In this document: one piece after another, positions 8,544 to 15,032 of the stretch
Layout of the letters: every line of letters begins with the position of its first letter
How positions within the stretch are numbered: position 1 is the first letter of the stretch
Origin: B120-G9 sp034659895
Lineage (GTDB): Bacteria; Zixibacteria; MSB-5A5; GN15; FEB-12
Assembly: GCA_034659895.1 (NCBI GenBank)
Contig: JAYEIF010000115.1
Location: 1 to 15,081 of the forward strand
Direction of reading: 5' to 3'
DNA length: 15,081 nucleotides
The notes under the pieces: model-generated
Told to the model about the DNA's origin: nothing
The model's input: the letters and a program-made list of their open reading frames with translations, nothing else
The model's database searches: none
Made by a program: the position numbers and the translations under genes

Positions 8544-9587
8544 ATGACGACTGTTGCAATTCCAGATCGTAAGAAGGCGCTTGAGGCGGCGATGACCCAG
8601 ATAGAGCGTTCATTTGGTAAAGGGTCAATTATGCGCTTAGGGGACAACACTGTACTTGATATCGAGGTAATCCCAACTGGATCAATTGGACTGGACCATG
8701 CTCTTGGTGTGGGTGGTATCCCGCGTGGTCGAGTAACAGAAGTCTACGGCCCGGAATCATCTGGTAAGACGACACTTGCACTGCACATGATTGCAGAGGC
8801 GCAAAAAGCAGGTGGAGTGGCGGCATTTATCGATGCTGAACATGCGCTTGATGCGACCTATGCTCGTGCATTAGGCGTAAATACCGATGAACTGCTTGTT
8901 TCACAACCCGATACCGGAGAACAGGCTCTGGATATCTGCGATACATTGGTACGTTCTGGAGCGATTGACATTATCGTTATTGATTCAGTGGCAGCTCTGA
9001 CCCCGCGTGCAGAAATCGAGGGCGAGATGGGGGATGCGCACATGGGTCTTCAGGCGCGGCTTATGTCTCAGGCACTGCGGAAACTGACAGCGATAATCTC
9101 TAAGTCCAAGACATCAATAGTCTTTATCAACCAGATTCGTATGAAGATTGGTGTTATGTTTGGAAATCCGGAAACAACTACAGGTGGCAACGCATTGAAA
9201 TTTTACTCCACTGTTCGATTTGACATCCGCAAAATTGCCACTATCAAGGACAGTCAGGAGGTTATCGGCTCACGAACCCGAGTACGGGTAGTCAAAAATA
9301 AAGTAGCACCACCATTTCGGGAAGCAGAGTTTGACCTCGTCTATGGAAAAGGCATCTCGCGCACAGGAGAACTATTGGATATAGCTGTTAATAATAGCAT
9401 TATTGAGAAATCCGGCTCGTGGTTCTCGTATGGTTCTGACCGATTGGGGCAAGGCCGAGAAAACGCCCGCAACTTCTTGGAATCCAATGCCGAGGTATAT
9501 GAAGAAATTCAAGCAAAAGTTCAACAAGCCCTTGGTATAACATCAGAAACAAAGGAAGAGAAAGAATCGGGGGAAAAGGAAGGCTAA
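8544..9587 (+). CDS. recA: Recombinase RecA
   Basis: RecA is the ATP-dependent strand-exchange protein of homologous recombination and the co-protease that triggers the SOS response. The chosen ATG at 8544 gives 347 residues, the family's normal length, starting MTTVAIPDRKKALEAAM. AGGA at 8532-8535 lies 8 bases upstream. An in-frame ATG at 8526 with its own AGGA is a fair alternative, and a GTG at 8460 would give an unlikely long leader. Visible motifs are Walker A GPESSGKTT (69-77, K75), E99 in the DAEH motif, Walker B VIDS (D147), NQIRMKIG (Q197, loop L2 start) and GNPETTTGG (207-215). The tail is acidic and lysine-rich, as is usual. No intein is present. No recX follows; a restriction-modification pair does. 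Confidence 0.97.
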   Translation: MTTVAIPDRKKALEAAMTQIERSFGKGSIMRLGDNTVLDIEVIPTGSIGLDHALGVGGIPRGRVTEVYGPESSGKTTLALHMIAEAQKAGGVAAFIDAEHALDATYARALGVNTDELLVSQPDTGEQALDICDTLVRSGAIDIIVIDSVAALTPRAEIEGEMGDAHMGLQARLMSQALRKLTAIISKSKTSIVFINQIRMKIGVMFGNPETTTGGNALKFYSTVRFDIRKIATIKDSQEVIGSRTRVRVVKNKVAPPFREAEFDLVYGKGISRTGELLDIAVNNSIIEKSGSWFSYGSDRLGQGRENARNFLESNAEVYEEIQAKVQQALGITSETKEEKESGEKEG

Positions 9588-9594
9588 GAACAAC

Positions 9595-9611
9595 TCCCGA
9601 TTGTATCGGGA
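9595..9611. terminator. Short stem-loop after recA, weak terminator candidate
   Basis: TCCCGAT (9595-9601), a TGT loop and ATCGGGA (9605-9611) form a perfect 7-base-pair stem starting 8 bases after the recA stop. There is no T tract after it, so it may attenuate transcription or be a small dispersed palindrome rather than a true intrinsic terminator. Confidence 0.35.
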
Positions 9612-9656
9612 CAGAGCATCAATACCATTATTACAGTGCTGTGAGAGGAGAAAGAA

Positions 9657-10613
9657 GTGTCAGATTTGATTTATTCCGAGGAAAAGCAAATGTCAAAATC
9701 GTTGCCAGCAATAATTCTTGAAGGCGATTCTTTACATGGGCAGAAACTCCGGATAAATAATTCACGAACATGTGATTGTAAACCAACACACATAAATTGT
9801 ATGACAGCGAAGGAATGGCTAAAAAGTCAATTGGGCGTCTGGCAGTTTTTCTATGAAAAGCGAGATATTCGTGATAAAAAAGTACATCCTGCTACTTTCC
9901 CTATTTCATTAGCAAAAAAGGTAATCGAACTATTCTCACATAAAGGAGAACTTGTCCTTGATCCATTTGTTGGTAGCGGAACGACGCTTGTTGCTGCTAA
10001 TGATTTGGGGCGTAATTCTGTAGGTTTTGATCTTCAAAAAAAATATGTTAAATTATGCGGTGATCGGTTAGCAATGAATCCGAATATGTTCAATAATGCG
10101 AACCAGATTGCGATTCAGGATGACGCTGGGAATATTCCTCTTTATCTCGAAGAAGAATCAATATCTCTAATTTGGACTTCTCCGCCCTACGCCAATCTTC
10201 TTAATCGTAAGCGAAAAAATAAATCCCGCCGTGACAGAAAAAACGACCAGCTTGGAAAAGTAGAGCAATACTCGCAAGATGAACGCGACCTCGGAACTCT
10301 CGAACTTGAGAAGTACGCAAAAACAATGGGGGATATTTATGAAAATCTCTTACCATTACTTCGGCCTAAAGGCCATTGTGTAATAAACGTACCTGACATG
10401 TGGTGGGAAAATGAGAGAATTACAATACATGTTTCTTTAATTGAAGAACTAAGAAAACGTGGATACGAGTTAAGAAATATCATTATTTGGGATAGGACGA
10501 ATATAGTTAATCGGATTGGTATTTTTGGTTGGCCCAGCAACTATATTACAATGGGAGTTACTTTCGAGTATCTTCTTGATTTTTGGAAACCTGCAAATAT
10601 GGATAAAAAATAA
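9657..10613 (+). CDS. Type II DNA methyltransferase (N4-cytosine-type SPPY motif)
   Basis: This 318-residue S-adenosylmethionine-dependent DNA methyltransferase is the protective half of a restriction-modification pair. HPATFPISL (78-86) resembles motif X, DPFVGSGTT (102-110) is the cofactor-binding motif I, GFDLQKKY (123-130) is motif II-like, and TSPPY (174-178) is the catalytic motif IV in the form usual for N4-cytosine enzymes. The order X-I-IV differs from the beta-class order. A strongly basic insert follows TSPPY (about 183-197, rich in K and R) and may contact DNA. The GTG at 9657 is chosen because AGGAG (9646-9650) lies 6 bases upstream; ATG at 9690 is also possible. The endonuclease gene starts 5 bases after its stop. 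Whether it makes N4-methylcytosine or N6-methyladenine is inferred from the motif and partner only. Confidence 0.88.
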   Translation: MSDLIYSEEKQMSKSLPAIILEGDSLHGQKLRINNSRTCDCKPTHINCMTAKEWLKSQLGVWQFFYEKRDIRDKKVHPATFPISLAKKVIELFSHKGELVLDPFVGSGTTLVAANDLGRNSVGFDLQKKYVKLCGDRLAMNPNMFNNANQIAIQDDAGNIPLYLEEESISLIWTSPPYANLLNRKRKNKSRRDRKNDQLGKVEQYSQDERDLGTLELEKYAKTMGDIYENLLPLLRPKGHCVINVPDMWWENERITIHVSLIEELRKRGYELRNIIIWDRTNIVNRIGIFGWPSNYITMGVTFEYLLDFWKPANMDKK

Positions 10614-10618
10614 TACTG

Positions 10619-11401
10619 ATGAATGTTATAACGAAAAAAGCTCTCATAAAAGCCCTTAAGGATATTCGGAACAAAGGCTGGATACCAAATGCTAGACATG
10701 GCAACGCTGGAGGTGTTGGCAACACACTAGAAGATCTTCTTGGCATTGAAGAAAATAATCTGCCAATTCCTAATGCAGCAGAGTGGGAGCTGAAATGTCA
10801 ACGTTCTGGTTCGGCGTCATTAACAACGCTATTCCATATGGAGCCCTCCCCTCGTGCTATCCGTTTTGTTCCTGCCGTTCTTCTCCCCAAATATGGCTGG
10901 GCACATCAACAAGCAGGTGATCGCTACCCGCAGGGCGAAATGAGTTTCAGGCAGACAATAAATGGTTTGTCTCGTACCGATAGAGGTTTTGGCATCGTGA
11001 TTGACAGGGAATCACGGAAAGTTGTTGTTTCATTCGATTCAAAAAGAGTTGATAAAAGTCATGGAATATGGCTAGAAACCGTTAAAACGAAAATCAATCT
11101 TGGCGAATTGGACCCACAACCATATTGGGGGTTTAATGACCTTTTTCATAAGGCGGGGACAAAGTTGCTCAATTGTTTTTATATTCAAGCAGAGGTGCGG
11201 AAAGTTGAGGAAAAAGAAGAATTTTATTACTCCAATATTTTAATGCTACAAAGTTTTTCTTTCGATAACTTCTTAAACGCAATCGAAAATGGTGATGTGT
11301 TAATTGATTTTGATGCAAGAACAGGACACAACCACGGCACAAAATTTCGTCTTAGACAGAATGCGTTTACTTCACTTTATGAAGAAGTAACTGAAATATA
11401 A
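10619..11401 (+). CDS. Type II restriction endonuclease, MvaI/BcnI family
   Basis: This 260-residue PD-(D/E)XK-type nuclease cuts unmethylated DNA; characterised relatives recognise CCWGG (MvaI) and CCSGG (BcnI). Similarity to MvaI as I remember it is clear in three blocks: GNTLEDLLG.EENNLP (34-49), EWELK...SLTTLF (55-72) and HNHGTKFR (237-244). E38, E57 and K59 match the active-site glutamates and lysine of the family. The position of the MvaI catalytic Asp appears to be N52 here, so activity should not be assumed. The start ATG at 10619 follows the methyltransferase stop by 5 bases, as in a co-transcribed pair. No controller (C) protein gene is seen. The recognition sequence cannot be read from the sequence. 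The AT-rich codon use suggests acquisition by transfer. Confidence 0.85.
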   Translation: MNVITKKALIKALKDIRNKGWIPNARHGNAGGVGNTLEDLLGIEENNLPIPNAAEWELKCQRSGSASLTTLFHMEPSPRAIRFVPAVLLPKYGWAHQQAGDRYPQGEMSFRQTINGLSRTDRGFGIVIDRESRKVVVSFDSKRVDKSHGIWLETVKTKINLGELDPQPYWGFNDLFHKAGTKLLNCFYIQAEVRKVEEKEEFYYSNILMLQSFSFDNFLNAIENGDVLIDFDARTGHNHGTKFRLRQNAFTSLYEEVTEI

Positions 11402-11413
11402 TTGTGTCCTCGA

Positions 11414-11450
11414 TGCCTCTTACTTTTGAGGCAGCTTCCTTGCAAAGGAA
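11414..11450 (+). terminator. Two adjacent hairpins after the endonuclease gene, possible terminator
   Basis: TGCCTC (11414-11419) pairs with GAGGCA (11428-11433), and TTCCTT (11436-11441) pairs with AAGGAA (11445-11450) around a 3-base loop. They begin 13 bases after the stop of the endonuclease gene. Only a weak T-containing tail follows (TCTGTAAATTTG), so an intrinsic terminator is possible but not clear. Confidence 0.4.
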
Positions 11451-11494
11451 TCTGTAAATTTGTATAGTTAATTCTGTGACCAAATTCCGGTATC

Positions 11495-11524
11495 TCGATG
11501 ATAGCGGTACTGCGCTATCTTCGA
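11495..11524. repeat. 30-base stem-loop
   Basis: TCGA (11495-11498) and GATAGCG (11500-11506) pair with CGCTATC (11513-11519) and TCGA (11521-11524), with one T-T mismatch and a 6-base GTACTG loop. That is 11 base pairs in all. The plus strand downstream is T-rich (CTTTATTTTTATC from about 11531), so this could act as a second terminator for the restriction-modification operon, but the T tract is not adjacent to the stem. Confidence 0.5.
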
Positions 11525-11680
11525 CATTCTGTCTTTATTTTTATCTGTCATTGGTGGCAGACATCTTAGAATTGAAGGATAGTGAAATTATGCACAGTGC
11601 TGAGTTCAAGCCGTGGGTCAACGAGCGAAAGAGAAACCCAAAACAAGGGTGTGTTGAAAGACTTGTCATTAATTTCATGA

Positions 11681-11774
11681 GGACGGAGACAAGCCCCGTC
11701 CCTACGCGATTGGGGAGTGTAATTCCGCGTAGCGGGCGGCTTTATGCTGAAAGTGCGCCGTGGCGTGTCGCCCG
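11681..11774. repeat. GC-rich block of three abutting hairpins, probable dispersed repeat element
   Basis: Three stems follow one another without a gap: GGACGG (11681-11686) with CCGTCC (11696-11701); CTACGCG (11702-11708) with CGCGTAG (11726-11732); CGGGCG (11733-11738) with CGCCCG (11769-11774). TGAG (11678-11681) and CTCA (11777-11780) flank the block. The block is far richer in G and C than its surroundings. The wording, such as GTAGGGACGGGGCTTGTC on the minus strand, resembles intergenic repeats common in many environmental bacterial genomes. No transposase gene is near. Confidence 0.55.
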
Positions 11775-11848
11775 TTCTCAACCGCATCCACGGCGAACTG
11801 ATTGCTTTTTACTTTTTAAACATGCCCCAAATTGCGAGCCATCTGGCC

Positions 11849-11922
11849 CTTTAGTAGAAAGATATGGATTAACAAACCAAACATTGCTTAAAAGCAAAAA
11901 CTTCCTTATTTCTACTACAAAG
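11849..11922 (+). promoter_or_regulatory. Structured 5' leader before the editing-domain gene
   Basis: CTTT and AGTAGAAA (11849-11860) pair with TTTCTACT (11909-11916) and AAAG (11919-11922), giving a 12-base-pair stem with a 2-base AC bulge. The 48-base interior contains a nested hairpin, TTGCTT/AAGCAA (11884-11897). The structure ends 5 bases before the AGGAG ribosome binding site at 11928-11932. A stem this long and this close to the start could control translation or be a small RNA. It does not match a T-box (no GGTGGNACC-like stretch) or any riboswitch that I recognise. Confidence 0.4.
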
Positions 11923-11937
11923 TTGAGAGGAGTTAAA

Positions 11938-12348
11938 ATGAAATTATTAATGATTTATGCAGACAGATTTGCTTACAAGACAAACCTGAAAAGTCTTGAG
12001 TCTGTCCCTGAAACTGACGAACAAAATATGATTGAAAATGCTGTTGTTGGTTTTATTCATGTAGAAGAAAAAGATGAAGAGAATCTTTCCAGTGTTGAAA
12101 CTAAATTGATTAAAAATCTTAAGTGGACAGCAAGAAAAAATAATGTAGAAAGAATAGTTTTACACTCTTTTACACATTTATCTGAAAGTAAAGCTTCATC
12201 TGAAATTACAAAACAGTTACTTGATAATTCAGAGCAGCGATTGAAGAAAGCAAACTACGAGGTTTATCAAACGCCATTTGGCTACTTCCTTGATTTGGAT
12301 GTCCAAGCGCCAGGGAATCCATTAACCAGATTATTCAAAGATATATAG
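11938..12348 (+). CDS. Free-standing threonyl-tRNA synthetase editing-domain protein (archaeal ThrRS N-terminal type)
   Basis: This 136-residue protein resembles the N-terminal editing domain of archaeal threonyl-tRNA synthetase (PF08915, DTD-like fold), which removes serine mischarged onto tRNA(Thr). Matching features are MKLLMIYADRF at the start, ENAVVGFIHVEE (33-44), ERIVLHSFTHLS (71-82) and PFGYFLDL...GNPLTRL (113-132). No synthetase catalytic domain is attached, so it would act in trans. The ATG at 11938 is chosen because AGGAG lies 5 bases upstream; the open frame extends further back without meaning. Compared from memory with Pyrococcus ThrRS, H80 matches the key H83, but L118 stands at the K121 position and R131 at the E134 position. 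The fold call is strong; serine-editing activity is doubtful. It leads a run with an 86-residue protein and a Sir2 enzyme. Confidence 0.8.
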   Translation: MKLLMIYADRFAYKTNLKSLESVPETDEQNMIENAVVGFIHVEEKDEENLSSVETKLIKNLKWTARKNNVERIVLHSFTHLSESKASSEITKQLLDNSEQRLKKANYEVYQTPFGYFLDLDVQAPGNPLTRLFKDI

Positions 12349-12388
12349 ATTTATAAATCTAAGAGTAATATAAATAAGGTAAATTAGA

Positions 12389-12649
12389 ATGATTAAAATC
12401 AAAAAGAAAAATGAGCAGGAATTCATAGTAACGATTGAAGAAAAAAGCGGCAATTCTGAGCACACGGTTACTTTGGATGATGGATATTACAAAAATTTAA
12501 CTGATGGCAAAACAACCAAACAAGAATTAATCAAAAGGTCTTTTGAATTTTTGCTGAAGAGGGAACCTAAAGAATCAATACTTCCCAAATTTAATTTGAC
12601 AACCATTAACAATTATTTCCCAGAATTTGAAAATGAACTGAAAAAATAA
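12389..12649 (+). CDS. Small conserved-looking protein of unknown function (86 residues)
   Basis: I cannot assign a function. Its first half, MIKIKKKNEQEFIVTIEE and on to about residue 35, alternates polar and hydrophobic residues as a beta sheet would. The second half is helical, with ELIKRSFEFLLKREPKESIL (46-65), and ends INNYFPEFENELKK. The phrases TLDDGYY, REPKESIL and YFPEFE resemble a small cytosolic hypothetical family that I have seen in diverse bacteria without a named role. No signal peptide, cysteine or metal motif is present. AAGG (12376-12379) lies 9 bases before the ATG. It sits 40 bases after the editing-domain gene, and its stop codon directly abuts the Sir2 ATG, so all three are probably one transcript. 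A role as partner or specificity subunit is speculation. Confidence 0.75.
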   Translation: MIKIKKKNEQEFIVTIEEKSGNSEHTVTLDDGYYKNLTDGKTTKQELIKRSFEFLLKREPKESILPKFNLTTINNYFPEFENELKK

Positions 12650-13414
12650 ATGGTGCCACAGAATATTAAAGATGAATTAAATCGAGCGGTTGGATTAATA
12701 AAAAAATCATCCCATACGACTGCTTTTACGGGTGCGGGAGTCTCTGTAGAGAGCGGAATTCCACCTTTCCGCGGCAAAGATGGATTGTGGAGCACAATTG
12801 ATCCTGTCTTTTTAGATACCAGTTATTTTTATAAATATCCTGAGAAATCTTGGCAACTTATTAAAGAGATTTTTTACGATTCTTTTGGTAAAGCAAAACC
12901 AAATTATGCGCATTATGCCCTTGCTGAACTGGAGGACAAAAAATTATTAGATACAATCATAACTCAAAATATTGACAATTTACATCAAAAAGCAGGCAGT
13001 AAAGAGGTTCTCGAATTCCATGGTACATCCAAAAACCTTGTATGCACAAAATGCGGAAAGCAGTTTGAAGCAAGTGAAAGATTATTGGATAATCTGCCAC
13101 CTAAATGCACAGATTGTTCTGGTATATTGAAACCTTGTTTTATCTTTTTCGGTGAACCGATTCCCGAGCCAGCGAGAAGCCGTTCGTTTGAAGAGGCTGA
13201 AATTGCAGATGTGTTTATATTAATCGGAACGACAGGTGAAATACAACCTGCTTCTATGATACCGATTGTTGCAAAAAATAATCATGTGAAAATAATCGAG
13301 ATAAACATTGAAGAGTCAAATTATACCAACAATATAACAGATGTTTTTCTTAAAGGGAAAGCTACTGAAATAATGAAAAACTTATTGGATGTTGTAATCA
13401 AGGATACACATTAA
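12650..13414 (+). CDS. Sir2-family NAD-dependent protein deacylase (CobB-like)
   Basis: Sirtuins remove acyl groups from lysine using NAD+, giving nicotinamide and O-acyl-ADP-ribose. This 254-residue protein has every expected element: GAGVSVESGIPPFRG (28-42, NAD binding), TQNIDNLH (105-112), the catalytic H124 in FHG, a zinc tetrad C132, C135, C153 and C156, then FFGEPIP (166-172), GTTGEIQPAS in place of the usual GTS..V.PA, and EIN near the end. The length is normal for a compact bacterial sirtuin. There is no extra effector domain of the kind found in anti-phage Sir2 proteins, so a deacylase is the default reading. The ATG immediately follows the stop of the 86-residue gene with no clear ribosome binding site, implying translational coupling. 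The acyl substrate is unknown. Confidence 0.93.
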   Translation: MVPQNIKDELNRAVGLIKKSSHTTAFTGAGVSVESGIPPFRGKDGLWSTIDPVFLDTSYFYKYPEKSWQLIKEIFYDSFGKAKPNYAHYALAELEDKKLLDTIITQNIDNLHQKAGSKEVLEFHGTSKNLVCTKCGKQFEASERLLDNLPPKCTDCSGILKPCFIFFGEPIPEPARSRSFEEAEIADVFILIGTTGEIQPASMIPIVAKNNHVKIIEINIEESNYTNNITDVFLKGKATEIMKNLLDVVIKDTH

Positions 13415-13494
13415 ATGTGAAAACATGACGGTTACAAAATTTGGAATTATGAGTCGAACGGCTTGGGACAACCTCAGCCCTGCCATTGGTTGAA

Positions 13495-13839
13495 TTATCG
13501 TTGATACTCAAGCCTCAAATCGCAAAGTGAATCAACAAAGTAGCTTACCTGACGGGCAAACTGTTCATATTTCTCCGGTTTATCAGAATACAATTGAAGG
13601 TACTGCTGTATCTCGTCTTCAGAAACTCCTGACTGGTTGAGAATGGAGTCACGCAGTGAGAGGAAAATCTCGGGTTTTTTGCGGAACCGAACGCTCAAAT
13701 ACCACACACGGGCTGTGACAAGGGCTTGCTTGCGAGTGAGTTTACTGAATTGCTCCTCTTGTTGATTAGTGTAGTAATTGTAGCTGAACCATACCGCTAC
13801 CAAGACTACCAACGGAATCAAACGCTTAACCCAAATCAA
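13495..13839 (-). CDS. Small membrane-anchored helical protein of unknown function
   Basis: I do not recognise this protein. With the chosen start it has 114 residues: an N-terminal hydrophobic segment (about 7-20, IPLVVLVAVWFSY) preceded by K and R, then a soluble, mostly helical part rich in Q, E, K and R. One cysteine lies near the end. The start is a TTG at 13839, because a perfect AGGAGG (plus-strand 13844-13849) lies 4 bases upstream; the longer frame from another TTG at 13866 would put that site inside the gene. The topology suggests a single-pass inner-membrane protein with most of the chain outside the cytoplasm, or an uncleaved signal. It is convergent with the Sir2 gene and divergent from ispG, with which it shares a spacer of about 98 bases. 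Confidence 0.6.
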   Translation of the reverse strand: MIWVKRLIPLVVLVAVWFSYNYYTNQQEEQFSKLTRKQALVTARVWYLSVRFRKKPEIFLSLRDSILNQSGVSEDEIQQYLQLYSDKPEKYEQFARQVSYFVDSLCDLRLEYQR

Positions 13840-13937
13840 ACTTCCTCCTGCCTTTAATGCATACAACTTCCTGTTGCCGCTATGCTGTTATTTGTGTAAA
13901 CTATTGATATTATTAGTATTGGTCAAGGCGATATGTG

Positions 13938-15032
13938 ATGAAGTTTAGTTTTCCTATTGAGCGTCGTAAAAGTCGGACGGTAAAAATCGGCGACCTTATT
14001 ATTGGTGGCGGTTTTCCTATTACCATTCAGTCCATGACAAATACTGACACGCGTAATGTTAAAGCAACTGTCAGGCAGATTAATGAACTTTTCGAGTCAG
14101 GCTGTGATATTGTGCGGCTGTCGGTTCTTAATGATGATGCCGCCGATTGTCTTAAGGATATCCGAAATCAAGTAAACGGTGCATTGGTTGCTGATATTCA
14201 TTTTCAATATAAGTTTGCACTGCATGCAATTGCGGCGGGGTTTGATAAAATTAGAATTAATCCTGGCAATATAGGTGCGGAATGGAAAGTGCGTGAAGTT
14301 ACCAAAGCCGCCAAAGATGCTGGTGTCCCAATTAGAATTGGTGTAAACTCCGGATCGCTTCCAAAAGACCTGCTGAATCAATACGGCCATGACAATCCGG
14401 AGGTTTTTGCCACAGCGGCAATGCGGGAGATAGCAATTTTGGAAGATATGGACTTTTCAGATATCATTATCTCTGTCAAATCCAGCAACACACAAATTAC
14501 TTTCCAGGCATACCATCTGCTTGGCTCCAGATGCGATTATCCGCTACATATCGGTATTACCGAAGCCGGCACTCTTGACACTGGTACTGTCAAATCCGCT
14601 GTGGGAATTGGAGCTATGCTCTTGACTGGCATCGGAGATACGCTTCGAGTGTCGTTATCCGCTGACCCTGTTCACGAAGTGCGGGTAGCCAAACAGATTT
14701 TATCATCATGCGCTTTAAGAACTGACGGTGTAGAAGTTATTGCATGTCCTACCTGCGGCCGCTGTCAGATCGACATGATTCCATTGGCTGAGGCAATCGA
14801 GAGGAAAACACGCAATATCAAAACTCCACTTAAAGTGGCAGTGATGGGATGTGTGGTCAATGGACCAGGTGAAGCGAAAGCCGCTGATGTCGGTATTGCC
14901 GGCGGTGATGGTAAAGGAGTTCTCATTAAGAAAGGCAAAATTGTTAGAACTATACCCGAAGCAGATCTCGAAAGTGCATTGCTTGATGAAATCGAAGCTA
15001 TGACTGGCGAGAAATCAGAACGTTCAAACTAA
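13938..15032 (+). CDS. ispG: 4-hydroxy-3-methylbut-2-en-1-yl diphosphate synthase (IspG/GcpE)
   Basis: IspG is the iron-sulfur enzyme of the MEP isoprenoid pathway. It converts the cyclic diphosphate MEcPP into HMBPP with reduced ferredoxin or flavodoxin. The ATG at 13938 gives 364 residues, close to the E. coli length, with AAGG 9 bases upstream; a GTG one codon earlier is possible. The TIM-barrel part begins with IGGGFPITIQSMTNTDT (22-38), and includes RLSV (60-63), VADIHF (84-89) and RINPGNIG (106-113). The [4Fe-4S] ligands are C270 and C273 in ACPTCGRC, with C305 in MGCVVNGPGEA and E312 as the fourth, the same numbers as in E. coli. It is the short two-domain form without the plant-type insert. 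A small inverted repeat (ACCA/TGGT, 15041-15053) lies just downstream, but nothing else is visible before the window ends. Confidence 0.97.
   Translation: MKFSFPIERRKSRTVKIGDLIIGGGFPITIQSMTNTDTRNVKATVRQINELFESGCDIVRLSVLNDDAADCLKDIRNQVNGALVADIHFQYKFALHAIAAGFDKIRINPGNIGAEWKVREVTKAAKDAGVPIRIGVNSGSLPKDLLNQYGHDNPEVFATAAMREIAILEDMDFSDIIISVKSSNTQITFQAYHLLGSRCDYPLHIGITEAGTLDTGTVKSAVGIGAMLLTGIGDTLRVSLSADPVHEVRVAKQILSSCALRTDGVEVIACPTCGRCQIDMIPLAEAIERKTRNIKTPLKVAVMGCVVNGPGEAKAADVGIAGGDGKGVLIKKGKIVRTIPEADLESALLDEIEAMTGEKSERSN

Larger units (their letters stand above)
11402..11937. other. 536-base gene-free stretch dense in stem-loops
   Basis: No convincing gene is present. An open frame from 11476 runs into the downstream editing-domain gene, but its first 154 codons look like no known protein and cross a hairpin block. 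The stretch holds at least five separate inverted-repeat structures, listed individually: two small hairpins after the endonuclease gene, one long stem-loop at 11495-11524, a GC-rich block at 11681-11774 and a structured leader at 11849-11922. Base composition switches from AT-rich to GC-rich and back, which suggests a patchwork of inserted repeats. Confidence 0.6.

Noticed and set aside
11476..11937. In-frame 5' extension giving the editing-domain protein 154 extra residues
   Set aside because: It crosses the GC-rich hairpin block and the leader, resembles no protein, and begins with GTG. The strong AGGAG 5 bases before the ATG at 11938 and the typical family start MKLLMIYADRF fix the start there.
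11849..11937. T-box leader controlling a threonine-related gene
   Set aside because: There is no antiterminator T-box sequence and no terminator stem with a T tract. Only a long stem with a nested hairpin is seen.
11402..11937. Integron attC sites, suggested by palindromes between small genes
   Set aside because: No paired RYYYAAC/GTTRRRY core sites at the ends of the inverted repeats, and no integrase gene in view.
12347..12360. 14-base palindrome AGATTTATAAATCT overlapping the stop of the editing-domain gene
   Set aside because: It is AT-only apart from its ends and could easily arise by chance in this AT-rich spacer, and it has no nearby promoter match that I trust.
12650..13414. Sir2 as an abortive-infection effector like ThsA, DSR or Sir2-pAgo partners
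   Set aside because: The protein is only a compact sirtuin with catalytic His and zinc tetrad and has no SLOG, sensor, transmembrane or Argonaute partner. Deacylase is the simpler reading, although a defence role is not excluded.
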